Positions 63,845-64,000 of a DNA stretch of 64,000 nucleotides are shown here, one piece after another. The DNA comes from Drosophila pseudoobscura (lineage: Eukaryota > Arthropoda > Insecta > Diptera > Drosophilidae), in the NCBI RefSeq assembly GCF_009870125.1, contig NC_046683.1, positions 4,898,001-4,962,000 of the forward strand. Reading direction: 5' to 3'. The translations under genes and the position numbers were made by a program. A model generated the notes under the pieces. The model saw nothing but the letters and a program-made list of their open reading frames with translations. It had not been told where the DNA came from and made no database searches. The number at the start of each line of letters is the position of its first letter. Position 1 is the first letter of the stretch.

Positions 63845-64000
63845 GTGAGTAGTCAGTGGTGAGAGGGTCAAAATGGGCTAGGCTCTTGGCCTTAGCAGTG
63901 GCCCAGTTTCCGTGGCTGTCACTTGACACTTTTGACGATGTTTATGCTTTTGTTTGCACCCTTTTGCTCCCCCATTCAATGACTCGGCCCTTTCGATTAG

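Overview
The window looks like a Drosophila genome segment, most likely X-linked and possibly from the obscura group. It has spliced genes with GT/AG introns, TATA and TCAGTT-type initiators, AATAAA signals, dense CA/GA microsatellites and G/C-ending codons in conserved genes. Gene content points to the D. melanogaster 13A neighbourhood: a pudgy-type acyl-CoA synthetase, Flotillin-2, and the cluster of GMC oxidoreductases known to sit inside a large flotillin-2 intron. The species was inferred, not measured.

Layout. 1-1.6 kb: broken minus-strand Ty3/gypsy-type LTR retrotransposon (gag, protease and integrase pieces). 2.2-2.8 kb: an HP1-family copy with a decayed chromodomain and an open but altered chromoshadow domain. 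2.8-18 kb: mostly simple repeats, low-complexity GA/CT and degenerate dispersed repeats, with one frameshifted coding relic at 6.5-6.95 kb. 18.5-24.4 kb: pdgy, five coding exons, plus strand. 27.6-36.2 kb: the 3' coding exons of Flo2 on the minus strand, convergent with pdgy. One Flo2 intron holds an enkurin-domain gene on the opposite strand and a makorin-type pseudogene. Flo2's first coding exon, with the myristoylation start, was not found and probably lies beyond 64 kb.

36.2-64 kb: plus-strand GMC oxidoreductase genes inside that upstream Flo2 intron: 39.8-41.7, 43.3-45.2, 46.4-48.3, 49.8-51.8, 55.3-57.7 and the first exon of a sixth at 63.4 kb. Between them lie two small unrecognised genes: an 89-residue secreted peptide (two exons, 48.8-49.1 kb) and a 172-residue P/Q-rich coiled-coil protein (52.2-52.7 kb).

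Functionally, pdgy activates fatty acids to acyl-CoA, Flo2 is a membrane-microdomain scaffold, and the GMC proteins are FAD-dependent oxidoreductases or dehydrogenases. The five complete GMC genes all keep a catalytic histidine. Four pair it with asparagine 44 residues later, while the 43.3 kb gene has histidine there. Their intron positions all differ. The least explained items are the two small genes in the cluster, the HP1-like relic, a possible alternative Flo2 first exon, and repeated or GATA-rich blocks upstream of two GMC genes.
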